Source: Nitrospinota bacterium (GTDB lineage Bacteria > Nitrospinota > Nitrospinia > UBA9942). Taken from it: 5,828 nt of DNA. The translations under genes were made by a program, and so were the position numbers. Shown here piece after piece: positions 1 through 4,764 of this stretch (its first letter is position 1; every line of letters begins with the position of its first letter). Below the pieces are notes generated by a model that was not told where the DNA came from, made no database searches, and saw only the letters and a program-made list of their open reading frames with translations. The stretch is taken from NCBI GenBank assembly GCA_016200365.1, contig JACQEW010000205.1:1-5828 (forward strand), read 5' to 3'.

Positions 1-44
1 TAAATCTTTTGACCACTAAAATCAAGTCTGTTAAGATGATTCAT
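1..44 (-). CDS. Start of a possible IS110-like transposase (partial, runs off left edge)
   Basis: Reading leftward from the ATG at 44, 14 codons are visible (MNHLNRLDFSGQKI). A strong ribosome binding site, AAGGAGG, sits 5 nt before the ATG (complement of 50-56), so a real gene start is well supported. From memory, a short N-terminal 'LDFSGQ-I' stretch just before a 'VG(I/L)DVHKKSW' motif is typical of many IS110-family (DEDD) transposases; the DEDD motif itself would lie outside the window. The identity is therefore an inference from 14 residues and could be wrong. If right, an insertion sequence lies next to yceI and its noncoding end would fall within about 45-154. Confidence 0.4.
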   Translation of the reverse strand, partial: MNHLNRLDFSGQKI

Positions 45-154
45 GCAAGCCTCCTTTCGATTATGGTTATCTATCTCAAGGAGTATAACCTGAAAGTAAG
101 ACTTGCTTCTTTACTTTTTAATCATAAGGTCTGTGGCTAATCATGTTTTTGTTC
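45..154. other. Short gap between yceI and the left-edge gene
   Basis: This 110-bp gap is downstream of yceI and upstream of the left-edge gene, both on the minus strand. It holds the ribosome binding site of the left gene. It also has a weak A/T hairpin (94-101 against 108-116 with one bulged base) and a 7-bp direct repeat, TAATCAT, at 119-125 and 138-144. I see no convincing terminator for yceI and no clear promoter for the left gene. If that gene is an IS110-type transposase, one end of the element may lie here, but no boundary can be drawn from this sequence alone. Confidence 0.4.
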
Positions 155-742
155 TTATTTCTGCATGATGCCTTCAAACTCCAGAATAATAGTAACCGTA
201 TTATCAACAATGAGCCCTCCTGTTTCAAGCAATTTGTTCCAGACAAGACCGAAGTCCCTTCTGTCAAGCTTGCCTCCGCCCGTAAAACCGACCCTGGTAT
301 AGCCCCAGGGGTCTTTAACCTTTCCAAGCATCTCCCCTTCGAGGACAATATCCTTTGTTACCCCCCGTATTGTCAATGCCCCCAGAACCTTATATTTGCT
401 CCCCTCTTTAGACAAAACCTTTTTATGCTGATAGGTTATCTGCGGAAATTTTGCCGCATCGAGAAAATCAGGGCTCCGCAGATGCTCGTCTCTTTTCTCA
501 TGATTGGTATCTATGCTTGCAACCTCTATCTTCATGGAAGCATCTTCTATATTATCTGCCTTGTCAAGCACAAATGAGCCTGTAAATTTATTAAATTTCC
601 CCTTAACATTGGATATAACCATGTGTTTTACAGACAGACCGATATGCGAATGGTCGGCGTCAATATTGTAAACTTCAGCAGATGCCGATTGAGCCAATAC
701 AAAAAAAATACTCATTATAAAAAGGGTCATCTTTTTTATCAT
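155..742 (-). CDS. yceI: YceI family periplasmic protein
   Basis: The 195-residue product has the usual length and motifs of the YceI family, small secreted lipocalin-like beta-barrels that bind long isoprenoid or fatty-acid-type ligands in the periplasm. Residues 1-22 form a signal peptide: MIKK, a hydrophobic stretch, then SASA before Glu23. Family motifs follow in order: DADHSHIG (28-35), RDEHLRSPDF followed by KFP (84-100), LTIRGVTK (123-130) and LDRRDFGL (159-166). The ATG at 742 was chosen because GGAGG lies 5 nt upstream (complement of 748-752) and the signal peptide begins there; a TTG at 757 would add five residues but overlap that site. The gene is transcribed away from the glutamate synthase operon, and a good sigma70 promoter lies about 120 nt upstream. 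The exact ligand cannot be told from sequence, and no link to the operon is evident. Confidence 0.93.
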   Translation of the reverse strand: MIKKMTLFIMSIFFVLAQSASAEVYNIDADHSHIGLSVKHMVISNVKGKFNKFTGSFVLDKADNIEDASMKIEVASIDTNHEKRDEHLRSPDFLDAAKFPQITYQHKKVLSKEGSKYKVLGALTIRGVTKDIVLEGEMLGKVKDPWGYTRVGFTGGGKLDRRDFGLVWNKLLETGGLIVDNTVTIILEFEGIMQK

Positions 743-747
743 ACTTA

Positions 748-752
748 CCTCC
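748..752 (-). promoter_or_regulatory. Ribosome binding site of yceI
   Basis: The minus strand reads GGAGG followed by a 5-nt spacer and ATG. This fixes the yceI start at 742 and shows that this genome does use Shine-Dalgarno sites, in contrast to the operon on the other strand. Confidence 0.85.
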
Positions 753-757
753 ATCAA

Positions 758-805
758 TTAAGGAATTTCGCCGCCTGATTTGCAAAACCTATTTTTATTC
801 ATCAT
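758..805 (-). CDS. Possible 15-residue leader ORF upstream of yceI
   Basis: In the yceI 5' untranslated region a small frame opens with two ATG codons in a row (805 and 802) behind a purine-rich AGAGGCAGG. It encodes MMNKNRFCKSGGEIP and stops with TAA 15 nt before the yceI ATG. It lies wholly between the predicted promoter and yceI, so it would be transcribed. No known family is recognised and no attenuator-like hairpin is evident, so this may be chance. Confidence 0.2.
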   Translation of the reverse strand: MMNKNRFCKSGGEIP

Positions 806-862
806 CCTGCCTCTTTTAAAAAGTTATTTTTCACCCCCTTTCAAGAATTCTATATAAGCATT

Positions 863-891
863 AAAATATGCGCAAATAGCCAATATGTCAA
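863..891 (-). promoter_or_regulatory. Sigma70 promoter for yceI
   Basis: On the minus strand a perfect TTGACA (complement of 886-891) is followed by a 17-nt spacer and TATTTT (complement of 863-868), a 4/6 match to TATAAT. Transcription would start near 856 and give a leader of about 114 nt before the yceI ATG. Confidence 0.65.
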
Positions 892-944
892 GTATGCACT
901 TTTAATTATACTATTCAAAAGGGAGGCTTATTAAAATAATTTAC

Positions 945-983
945 ATATTGTATATATAACTATATCCAAATTATATACAATAT
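945..983. promoter_or_regulatory. 12-bp perfect inverted repeat, possible operator or enhancer site
   Basis: The arms ATATTGTATATA (945-956) and TATATACAATAT (972-983) are exact reverse complements separated by 15 nt. The pair lies about 72-110 bp upstream of the start expected from the sigma54 promoter, which is the usual place for sites bound by sigma54 activator proteins. The regulator is unknown. The sequence is also A/T-rich, and a weak sigma70-like pair (TTGTAT at 948, TATATA at 972, 18-nt spacing) overlaps it, so it could instead be an operator over a sigma70 promoter, or an RNA hairpin. Confidence 0.4.
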
Positions 984-1028
984 TTTCATGTCCTTTCATA
1001 ACCCCCTGAAATATAAGCCTCTGATTTC

Positions 1029-1044
1029 TGGCATGCCTCTTGCT
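1029..1044 (+). promoter_or_regulatory. Sigma54 (-24/-12) promoter for the glutamate synthase operon
   Basis: TGGCATGCCTCTTGCT matches the sigma54 consensus TGGCACG-N4-TTGCW at all but one defined position, with the invariant GG (1030-1031) and GC (1042-1043) separated by exactly 10 nt. The start of transcription would be near 1055. That is after the ATG at 1050 and 7 nt before the ATG at 1062, so the message would be almost leaderless. Nitrogen-regulated sigma54 control would make sense for a glutamate synthase. It remains a motif match only. Confidence 0.5.
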
Positions 1045-1061
1045 TTAATATGTTTTTTACC

Positions 1062-2585
1062 ATGCTTTACAAAACCCCGACATATTATGAATTTAAGGTA
1101 GACAGGGATGATGCGAGGTGCATCAGGTGTCAGGTCTGTGTCCGCCAGTGCTCCTACGGCTCTACATTTTACGATGCAGAGGAAGACCGCATCTATAATA
1201 TTGATGCAAATTGTGTTGGATGCCACAGGTGCGATACCTTTTGTCCTACGGACTGCATAACCATCCGAAGGGTTGGAGAGAATTTTAAGGAGAATGCAAA
1301 CTGGAATGCGTGGGCTATAAGGAACTTAAATAAACAGGCAAACACAGGCGGGATACTTTTAACCGGAATGGGGTCGGATAGACCCCACCGCATATACTGG
1401 GACAATATAGTCGTTGACGCAAGCCAGGTAACGAATCCTTCCATAGACCCATTAAGGGAGCCGATGGAGCTTAAGACCTACCTCGGCAGAAAACCGGATT
1501 CGATAGAGATAGAGGAGAGAGAGGGTAAGGTAAGTCTAAAGACGAGATTAGCCCCGCAGCTTGAACTAAATGTCCCGATTATGTTCTCTGCCATGTCTTA
1601 CGGCGCTATCAATTACAATGTATGCGAGGCGCTGGCAATGGCTGCGGAAAATATGGGGACATATTGCAATACAGGAGAAGGGGGGCTGCACAAGAATTTA
1701 TATAAATACGGAAAGAATACAATCGTTCAGGTGGCTTCGGGGAGATTCGGCGTCCACCTCGATTATCTCGGTGTATCTGCGGCAGTCGAGATTAAGATTG
1801 GTCAGGGCGCGAAGCCGGGTATAGGGGGTCATCTGCCCGGTGAAAAGGTTACCGAAGAGGTATCGAAGACAAGGATGATACCGGCAGGGTCGGATGCGCT
1901 GTCGCCTGCGCCGCACCATGATATATATTCAATCGAGGATTTAAGACAATTGATATACGCCTTGAAAGAGGCTACAAATTATGAAAAGCCGGTTTCCGTA
2001 AAAATTGCGGCAGTCCACAATGCTGCTGCCATAGCCAGCGGCATTGTAAGGGCAGGCGCCGATATTGTTGCGATTGACGGCATAAGAGGCTCTACAGGCG
2101 CTGCGCCTCTTATGATAAGGGATAATGTCGGGATACCTGCAGAGCTTGCGCTGGCGCAGGTGGATGAGCGGCTTCGTAACGAAGGGATAAGAAACTGGGC
2201 ATCTGTGGTAATAGCAGGCGGTATAAGAAATGCCTCTGATATAGTGAAGGCAATCGCACTTGGTGCGGATGCGGTTTATATAGCAACTCCTGCACTTGTC
2301 TCCATAGGATGCACAGTCTGTCAGAAATGTTATCTCGGCAAATGCGCATGGGGTATTGCAACGAACGACCCATACCTTGCAAGGAGACAGAACCCCGAGA
2401 TTGCGGCAGAGAGGATGTCGAATCTGCTTACTGCATGGAGCAGGGAAATTAAGGAGATGTTAGGCGGCATGGGTTTGAATGCCATTGAAAGTTTAAGGGG
2501 AAATAGAGAAAGGTTGAGGGGTGTTGGCTTAAGCGACAGGGAATTGAAGATACTCGGATTGAAGCATGCCGGGGAGGGAATGTGA
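1062..2585 (+). CDS. gltB: Archaeal-type glutamate synthase core subunit (ferredoxin + FMN synthase domain)
   Basis: This 507-residue protein is the synthase domain of a split glutamate synthase, which joins ammonia to 2-oxoglutarate and reduces the product to glutamate on FMN. Near the N-terminus are two [4Fe-4S] motifs (Cys20, 23, 26, 30 and Cys51, 54, 57, 61-Pro). The FMN-binding barrel follows, with NTGEGG (203-208), the DGIRGSTGAAP loop (339-349, a variant of the usual GGTGA-type loop) and a GGIRNASDIVKA helix. Near the C-terminus Cys417-x5-Cys423-x4-Cys428 matches the 3Fe-4S ligands of glutamate synthases; Cys420 is extra. The amidotransferase and GXGXG domains of the large fused enzyme are absent here; the former is encoded by the fourth operon gene. 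The start at 1062 is preferred because the sigma54 promoter would start transcription near 1055; an in-frame ATG at 1050 would add MFFT. Neither has a ribosome binding site. Confidence 0.9.
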   Translation: MLYKTPTYYEFKVDRDDARCIRCQVCVRQCSYGSTFYDAEEDRIYNIDANCVGCHRCDTFCPTDCITIRRVGENFKENANWNAWAIRNLNKQANTGGILLTGMGSDRPHRIYWDNIVVDASQVTNPSIDPLREPMELKTYLGRKPDSIEIEEREGKVSLKTRLAPQLELNVPIMFSAMSYGAINYNVCEALAMAAENMGTYCNTGEGGLHKNLYKYGKNTIVQVASGRFGVHLDYLGVSAAVEIKIGQGAKPGIGGHLPGEKVTEEVSKTRMIPAGSDALSPAPHHDIYSIEDLRQLIYALKEATNYEKPVSVKIAAVHNAAAIASGIVRAGADIVAIDGIRGSTGAAPLMIRDNVGIPAELALAQVDERLRNEGIRNWASVVIAGGIRNASDIVKAIALGADAVYIATPALVSIGCTVCQKCYLGKCAWGIATNDPYLARRQNPEIAAERMSNLLTAWSREIKEMLGGMGLNAIESLRGNRERLRGVGLSDRELKILGLKHAGEGM

Positions 2586-2588
2586 TTA

Positions 2589-2700
2589 ATACGGTAAAAC
2601 CTTTTTCTTCACTTCCGTTATTTTTTCTTTTGCTCTTTTTTAAATTTTTAGAGGAACAAAAGAAAAAATAAAAAGTCGTTCAGAAAAAGTTTTACCGTAT
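2589..2700 (+). repeat. Intergenic palindromic repeat, copy A
   Basis: This 112-bp imperfect palindrome begins 3 nt after the synthase stop codon and ends 20 nt before the next ATG. Outer arms ATACGGTAAAAC (2589-2600) and GTTTTACCGTAT (2689-2700) pair perfectly. A second pairing TTTTTCT/AGAAAAA follows after one bulged C, then an internal loop, then a 14-bp stem (2619-2632 with 2657-2670) and an A/T-rich tip closed by CTC/GAG. The left half is pyrimidine-rich and the right half purine-rich. No coding potential, target-site duplication or run of T after the stem is seen. Size and position recall ERIC-type intergenic elements, but the sequence is not one I recognise. Confidence 0.9.
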
Positions 2701-2720
2701 AGCAGATTCAATTGTTAGAT

Positions 2721-3206
2721 ATGAAAATCGTTTATCCAAAAGAAGAAGTTTGTATGGCGTGCAGGCTTTGCGAGGTTGCCTGCATTACAGAGCATTCAAG
2801 GTCAAAGGATACGATAAAGGCATATAAAAAGGAAAAACCTGCGCCTCTGTCAAGGACTCTGGTAGAGGAGATCTTTCCTGGCTTGTCTGTATCTGTGAAC
2901 TGCCGTCACTGCTCCGATGCGCCGTGTATCGAGGCGTGTATTACCGGTGCGATGCATAGAAAACCTGATGGGAGGGTGGTTGTAAATGAATATAAGTGTG
3001 TGGGATGCTGGATGTGCGTAATGGCATGCCCCTTCGGTGCGATAAAAAGAAATCAGTATAAAATAGAGGGGCAAGGGGCAAGGGGCAAGGGGCAAGGATT
3101 AAAAATAAAGCTATCTTCCAAATGCGACCTATGTCCTGACAGGAGCATACCTGCCTGTGTAGAGGCATGCCCAAACAGGGTAATGGCGTATGAGGAGAGA
3201 AATTAG
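2721..3206 (+). CDS. 4Fe-4S polyferredoxin, electron-transfer subunit of glutamate synthase
   Basis: The 161-residue product has 16 cysteines in four motifs, as in HycB/NrfC/DmsB-type proteins that bind four [4Fe-4S] clusters: Cys11, 14, 17, 21; Cys61, 64, 69, 73; Cys93, 96, 99, 103; Cys135, 138, 146, 150. It has no signal peptide and no membrane segment, so it should be cytoplasmic. Lying between the synthase core and an FAD oxidoreductase, it probably passes electrons between them. The start at 2721 (MKIVYPKEEVC) was chosen over a TTG at 2712 that would add three residues; neither has a ribosome binding site. Oddly, residues 117-126, between motifs three and four, are encoded by a tandem 7-bp repeat, a low-complexity linker that may not be ancestral. 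Other roles for such ferredoxins exist; the operon makes this one likely. Confidence 0.88.
   Translation: MKIVYPKEEVCMACRLCEVACITEHSRSKDTIKAYKKEKPAPLSRTLVEEIFPGLSVSVNCRHCSDAPCIEACITGAMHRKPDGRVVVNEYKCVGCWMCVMACPFGAIKRNQYKIEGQGARGKGQGLKIKLSSKCDLCPDRSIPACVEACPNRVMAYEERN
3068..3097 (+). repeat. Four-unit GGGGCAA heptamer repeat inside the polyferredoxin gene
   Basis: Four perfect copies of GGGGCAA (3068-3095) plus GG are read in frame as a Gly/Gln/Arg/Lys-rich linker, roughly residues 117-126. The unit is 7 bp, so gain or loss of one copy would shift the frame and remove the last four cluster cysteines. Changes of three units would keep the frame. Confidence 0.9.
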
Positions 3207-3209
3207 AAT

Positions 3210-3319
3210 AATACGGAAAACCTTTTTTCTCACTTCCGTTATTTTTCTTTTGCTCTTTTTTAAATTTTAGAGGAACAAAAGAAAAATAAAAAGTCGTTCG
3301 AAAAAAGTTTTTCCGTATT
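3210..3319 (+). repeat. Intergenic palindromic repeat, copy B
   Basis: This 110-bp relative of copy A begins 3 nt after the polyferredoxin stop codon and ends 21 nt before the next ATG. Outer arms AATACGGAAAA (3210-3220) and TTTTCCGTATT (3309-3319) pair perfectly although each lacks the T or A present at that place in copy A. The inner stem has five T against five A where copies A and C have six against six. The next pairing is TTTTTTC/GAAAAAA instead of TTTTTCT/AGAAAAA. Orientation is the same as in copy A. Confidence 0.9.
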
Positions 3320-3340
3320 GTTAAGATTTTGATTTGAAAA

Positions 3341-4636
3341 ATGAAATATTTAATCATTGGAAATTCAGCGGCGGCAATAGGGGCTGCAGAGGCTATCAGG
3401 AAAAACGACAAGGGTAACCCCGTAATCATAATCTCCGATGAGCCTCATCGTGTATATTCCCGTCCTTTAATATCCTATTTGCTGGCAGGACTGGTTACAG
3501 AGGATAGGATGTATTACAGGGATGAAAATTTTTATAAGGACAATAATATAGAAACTATTTTTGATAAAAGGGTAACAGGTGTTGATGTTAAAAAAAGACA
3601 GGCACTCTTGGAAGACAAGAAAAGAATAGATTATGACAGGCTTTTAATTGCAACAGGAGGGACGCCCTTTGTCCCGCCTATCAAAGGTAAGGAAAGAAAG
3701 AATGTATACACCTTCACAAAATGGAAGGATGCAGAGAATATAATTAAATTAACCACTACTCCCCCCTTTACTAAAGAGGGGCGAGGGGGGATTAAAAAGG
3801 CTGTAGTTATAGGCGCCGGAATGATTGGCATTAAGGCTGTAGAAGGTCTTCATGCTGTCGGTGTAGATGTTACAGTAGTGGAACTGGCTTCTGAGGTATT
3901 AAGCAGGGCTCTGGATAAAGACGCATCGAGGATTGTCCAGAGGAGAATGGAGGATGCAGGCATTGAGGTTATAACCAGCAATGAGGTAATAGAGATTACA
4001 GGCAGAGGAGATTTGGCTTCCGGGGTGGTTTTGAGGGACAAGAAGAAGATTAAATGCGATTTAGTCATTATTGCAATCGGCGTTATACCGAATACAGGAT
4101 TTTTAAAAGAGAGCGGGATAAAGATTAATAGAGGGATTGTAGTTGATGAGAAGATGGAGACAAATATAAAGGGAGTTTATGCTGCCGGCGATGTTGCAGA
4201 GGCGCTTAATATTATCACAGGGGAGAAGATGCCGATACCTATCTGGCCCCTTGCACAGAGACAGGGCGCTATAGCAGGCGATAATATGTCAGGAGGCGAT
4301 TCTGTTTATAAAGGCGGGTTCCCGATGAATTCCATAGAGTTTCCGGGTGTGCCTACAATTTCTATGGGTATTACAGACCCCAGAGGTGAAGGATACGAGT
4401 CTTTTATAAAAAATGACTCGGCAAATGGAAATTATAAAAGGATAATTCTGAAGGATAATAAAATCGTAGGAGCGATACTTGTCGGAGATGATATTGACAG
4501 GGCGGGGATATTGACAGGACTGATAAAAGAGCAGACACCTGTAACAGCTTTTAAAGATAAACTCCTCGATAGAAATTTTGGGTTCGTCCATCTTCCTAAG
4601 GATTTGAGGAAGGAGAAATTGGAAAAGATGGTTTAA
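3341..4636 (+). CDS. FAD-dependent NAD(P)-linked oxidoreductase
   Basis: The 431-residue product is a two-dinucleotide-fold flavoprotein of the NADH oxidase / nitrite reductase NirB / rubredoxin reductase type. The FAD fold starts at the N-terminus (IIGNSAAAIGAAEAIR, 5-20). LLIATGGTPF (101-110) precedes the NAD(P) fold, which begins VVIGAGMIG (155-163) and ends its second strand at VVE (179-181). GVYAAGDVAE (278-287) supplies the second FAD-binding Asp. The only cysteine is Cys239, so there is no redox-active disulfide and no iron-sulfur cluster. It probably takes electrons from NAD(P)H and passes them to the adjacent polyferredoxin for glutamate synthesis, or works in reverse; cofactor preference cannot be read. 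TTPPFTKEGRGG (139-150), just before the NAD(P) fold, is encoded by a palindromic repeat and looks inserted. The ATG at 3341 has no ribosome binding site. Confidence 0.85.
   Translation: MKYLIIGNSAAAIGAAEAIRKNDKGNPVIIISDEPHRVYSRPLISYLLAGLVTEDRMYYRDENFYKDNNIETIFDKRVTGVDVKKRQALLEDKKRIDYDRLLIATGGTPFVPPIKGKERKNVYTFTKWKDAENIIKLTTTPPFTKEGRGGIKKAVVIGAGMIGIKAVEGLHAVGVDVTVVELASEVLSRALDKDASRIVQRRMEDAGIEVITSNEVIEITGRGDLASGVVLRDKKKIKCDLVIIAIGVIPNTGFLKESGIKINRGIVVDEKMETNIKGVYAAGDVAEALNIITGEKMPIPIWPLAQRQGAIAGDNMSGGDSVYKGGFPMNSIEFPGVPTISMGITDPRGEGYESFIKNDSANGNYKRIILKDNKIVGAILVGDDIDRAGILTGLIKEQTPVTAFKDKLLDRNFGFVHLPKDLRKEKLEKMV
3759..3791 (+). repeat. C/G-rich palindromic repeat inserted in frame in the FAD oxidoreductase gene
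   Basis: A run of six C followed by TTTA (3761-3770) faces TAAAGAGGGG (3772-3781) and a second run of six G (3785-3790), so either G-run can pair with the C-run. It is read in frame as PPFTKEGRGG. I recall similar PPFTKGG-GG peptides, from small dispersed intergenic palindromes, in many environmental bacterial genomes. It lies in the linker before the NAD(P)-binding fold, where extra residues would be tolerated. Confidence 0.65.
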
Positions 4637-4637
4637 T

Positions 4638-4748
4638 ATACTGCAAAACCTTTTTTTTCACTTCCGTTATTTTTTCTTTTACTCTTTTTTTATTTTTAGA
4701 TGAACAAAAGAAAAAATAAAAAGTCGTTCAAAAAAAGTTTTGCAGTAT
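4638..4748 (+). repeat. Intergenic palindromic repeat, copy C
   Basis: The third copy, 111 bp, begins 1 nt after the FAD oxidoreductase stop codon and ends 16 nt before the amidotransferase ATG. Outer arms ATACTGCAAAAC (4638-4649) and GTTTTGCAGTAT (4737-4748) pair perfectly although they differ from copy A at two positions on each side. The next pairing is T7/A7. The inner stem is as in copy A except for one mismatch at its top, and the tip closes as CTC/GAT, weaker than in A and B. Orientation is the same as the other two. Confidence 0.9.
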
Positions 4749-4764
4749 TTGAACTTATTAATTT

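Larger units (their letters stand above)
806..1028. other. Divergent regulatory region between yceI and the glutamate synthase operon
   Basis: Together with the flanks, about 320 bp separate the yceI and synthase starts. The stretch contains the yceI promoter and leader on the minus strand and the 12-bp inverted repeat toward the operon. It is markedly A/T-rich around 900-985. I see no RNA gene, no riboswitch-like fold and no further ORF with a credible start. Confidence 0.5.

Noticed and set aside
143..577. 144-codon plus-strand frame over yceI
   Set aside because: It is antisense to a well-supported yceI gene, has no family resemblance and no ribosome binding site.
884..912. Plus-strand sigma70 promoter with TATACT at 907-912
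   Set aside because: The -10 box is good but the sequence 17 nt upstream (TATGTC) is a poor -35 box, and it overlaps the yceI promoter.
1050..1061. ATG at 1050 as the synthase start
   Set aside because: It lies upstream of the transcription start expected from the sigma54 promoter and adds only MFFT. It is not excluded if another promoter is used.
2589..2700. Intergenic palindromes as ordinary Rho-independent terminators
   Set aside because: The stems are long and A/T-rich, no T run follows the right arm, and three terminators inside one operon would make little sense. Attenuation or mRNA processing is still possible.
2586..2720. Insertion sequence or MITE with target-site duplication
   Set aside because: The terminal inverted repeats are clear, but the bases flanking the three copies show no convincing direct duplication, so a transposition origin cannot be shown here.
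3068..3097. Polyferredoxin gene already frameshifted by the heptamer array
   Set aside because: The frame continues after the array into a normal fourth cysteine motif and a stop at the expected length, so the present version is in frame.
2941..3429. 162-codon minus-strand frame over polyferredoxin, repeat and FAD gene
   Set aside because: It crosses two real genes and repeat copy B on the opposite strand and has low-complexity, unrecognisable sequence.
2589..4748. The three repeats as a CRISPR array
   Set aside because: They are far apart, separated by full genes, and too long and palindromic for CRISPR repeats.
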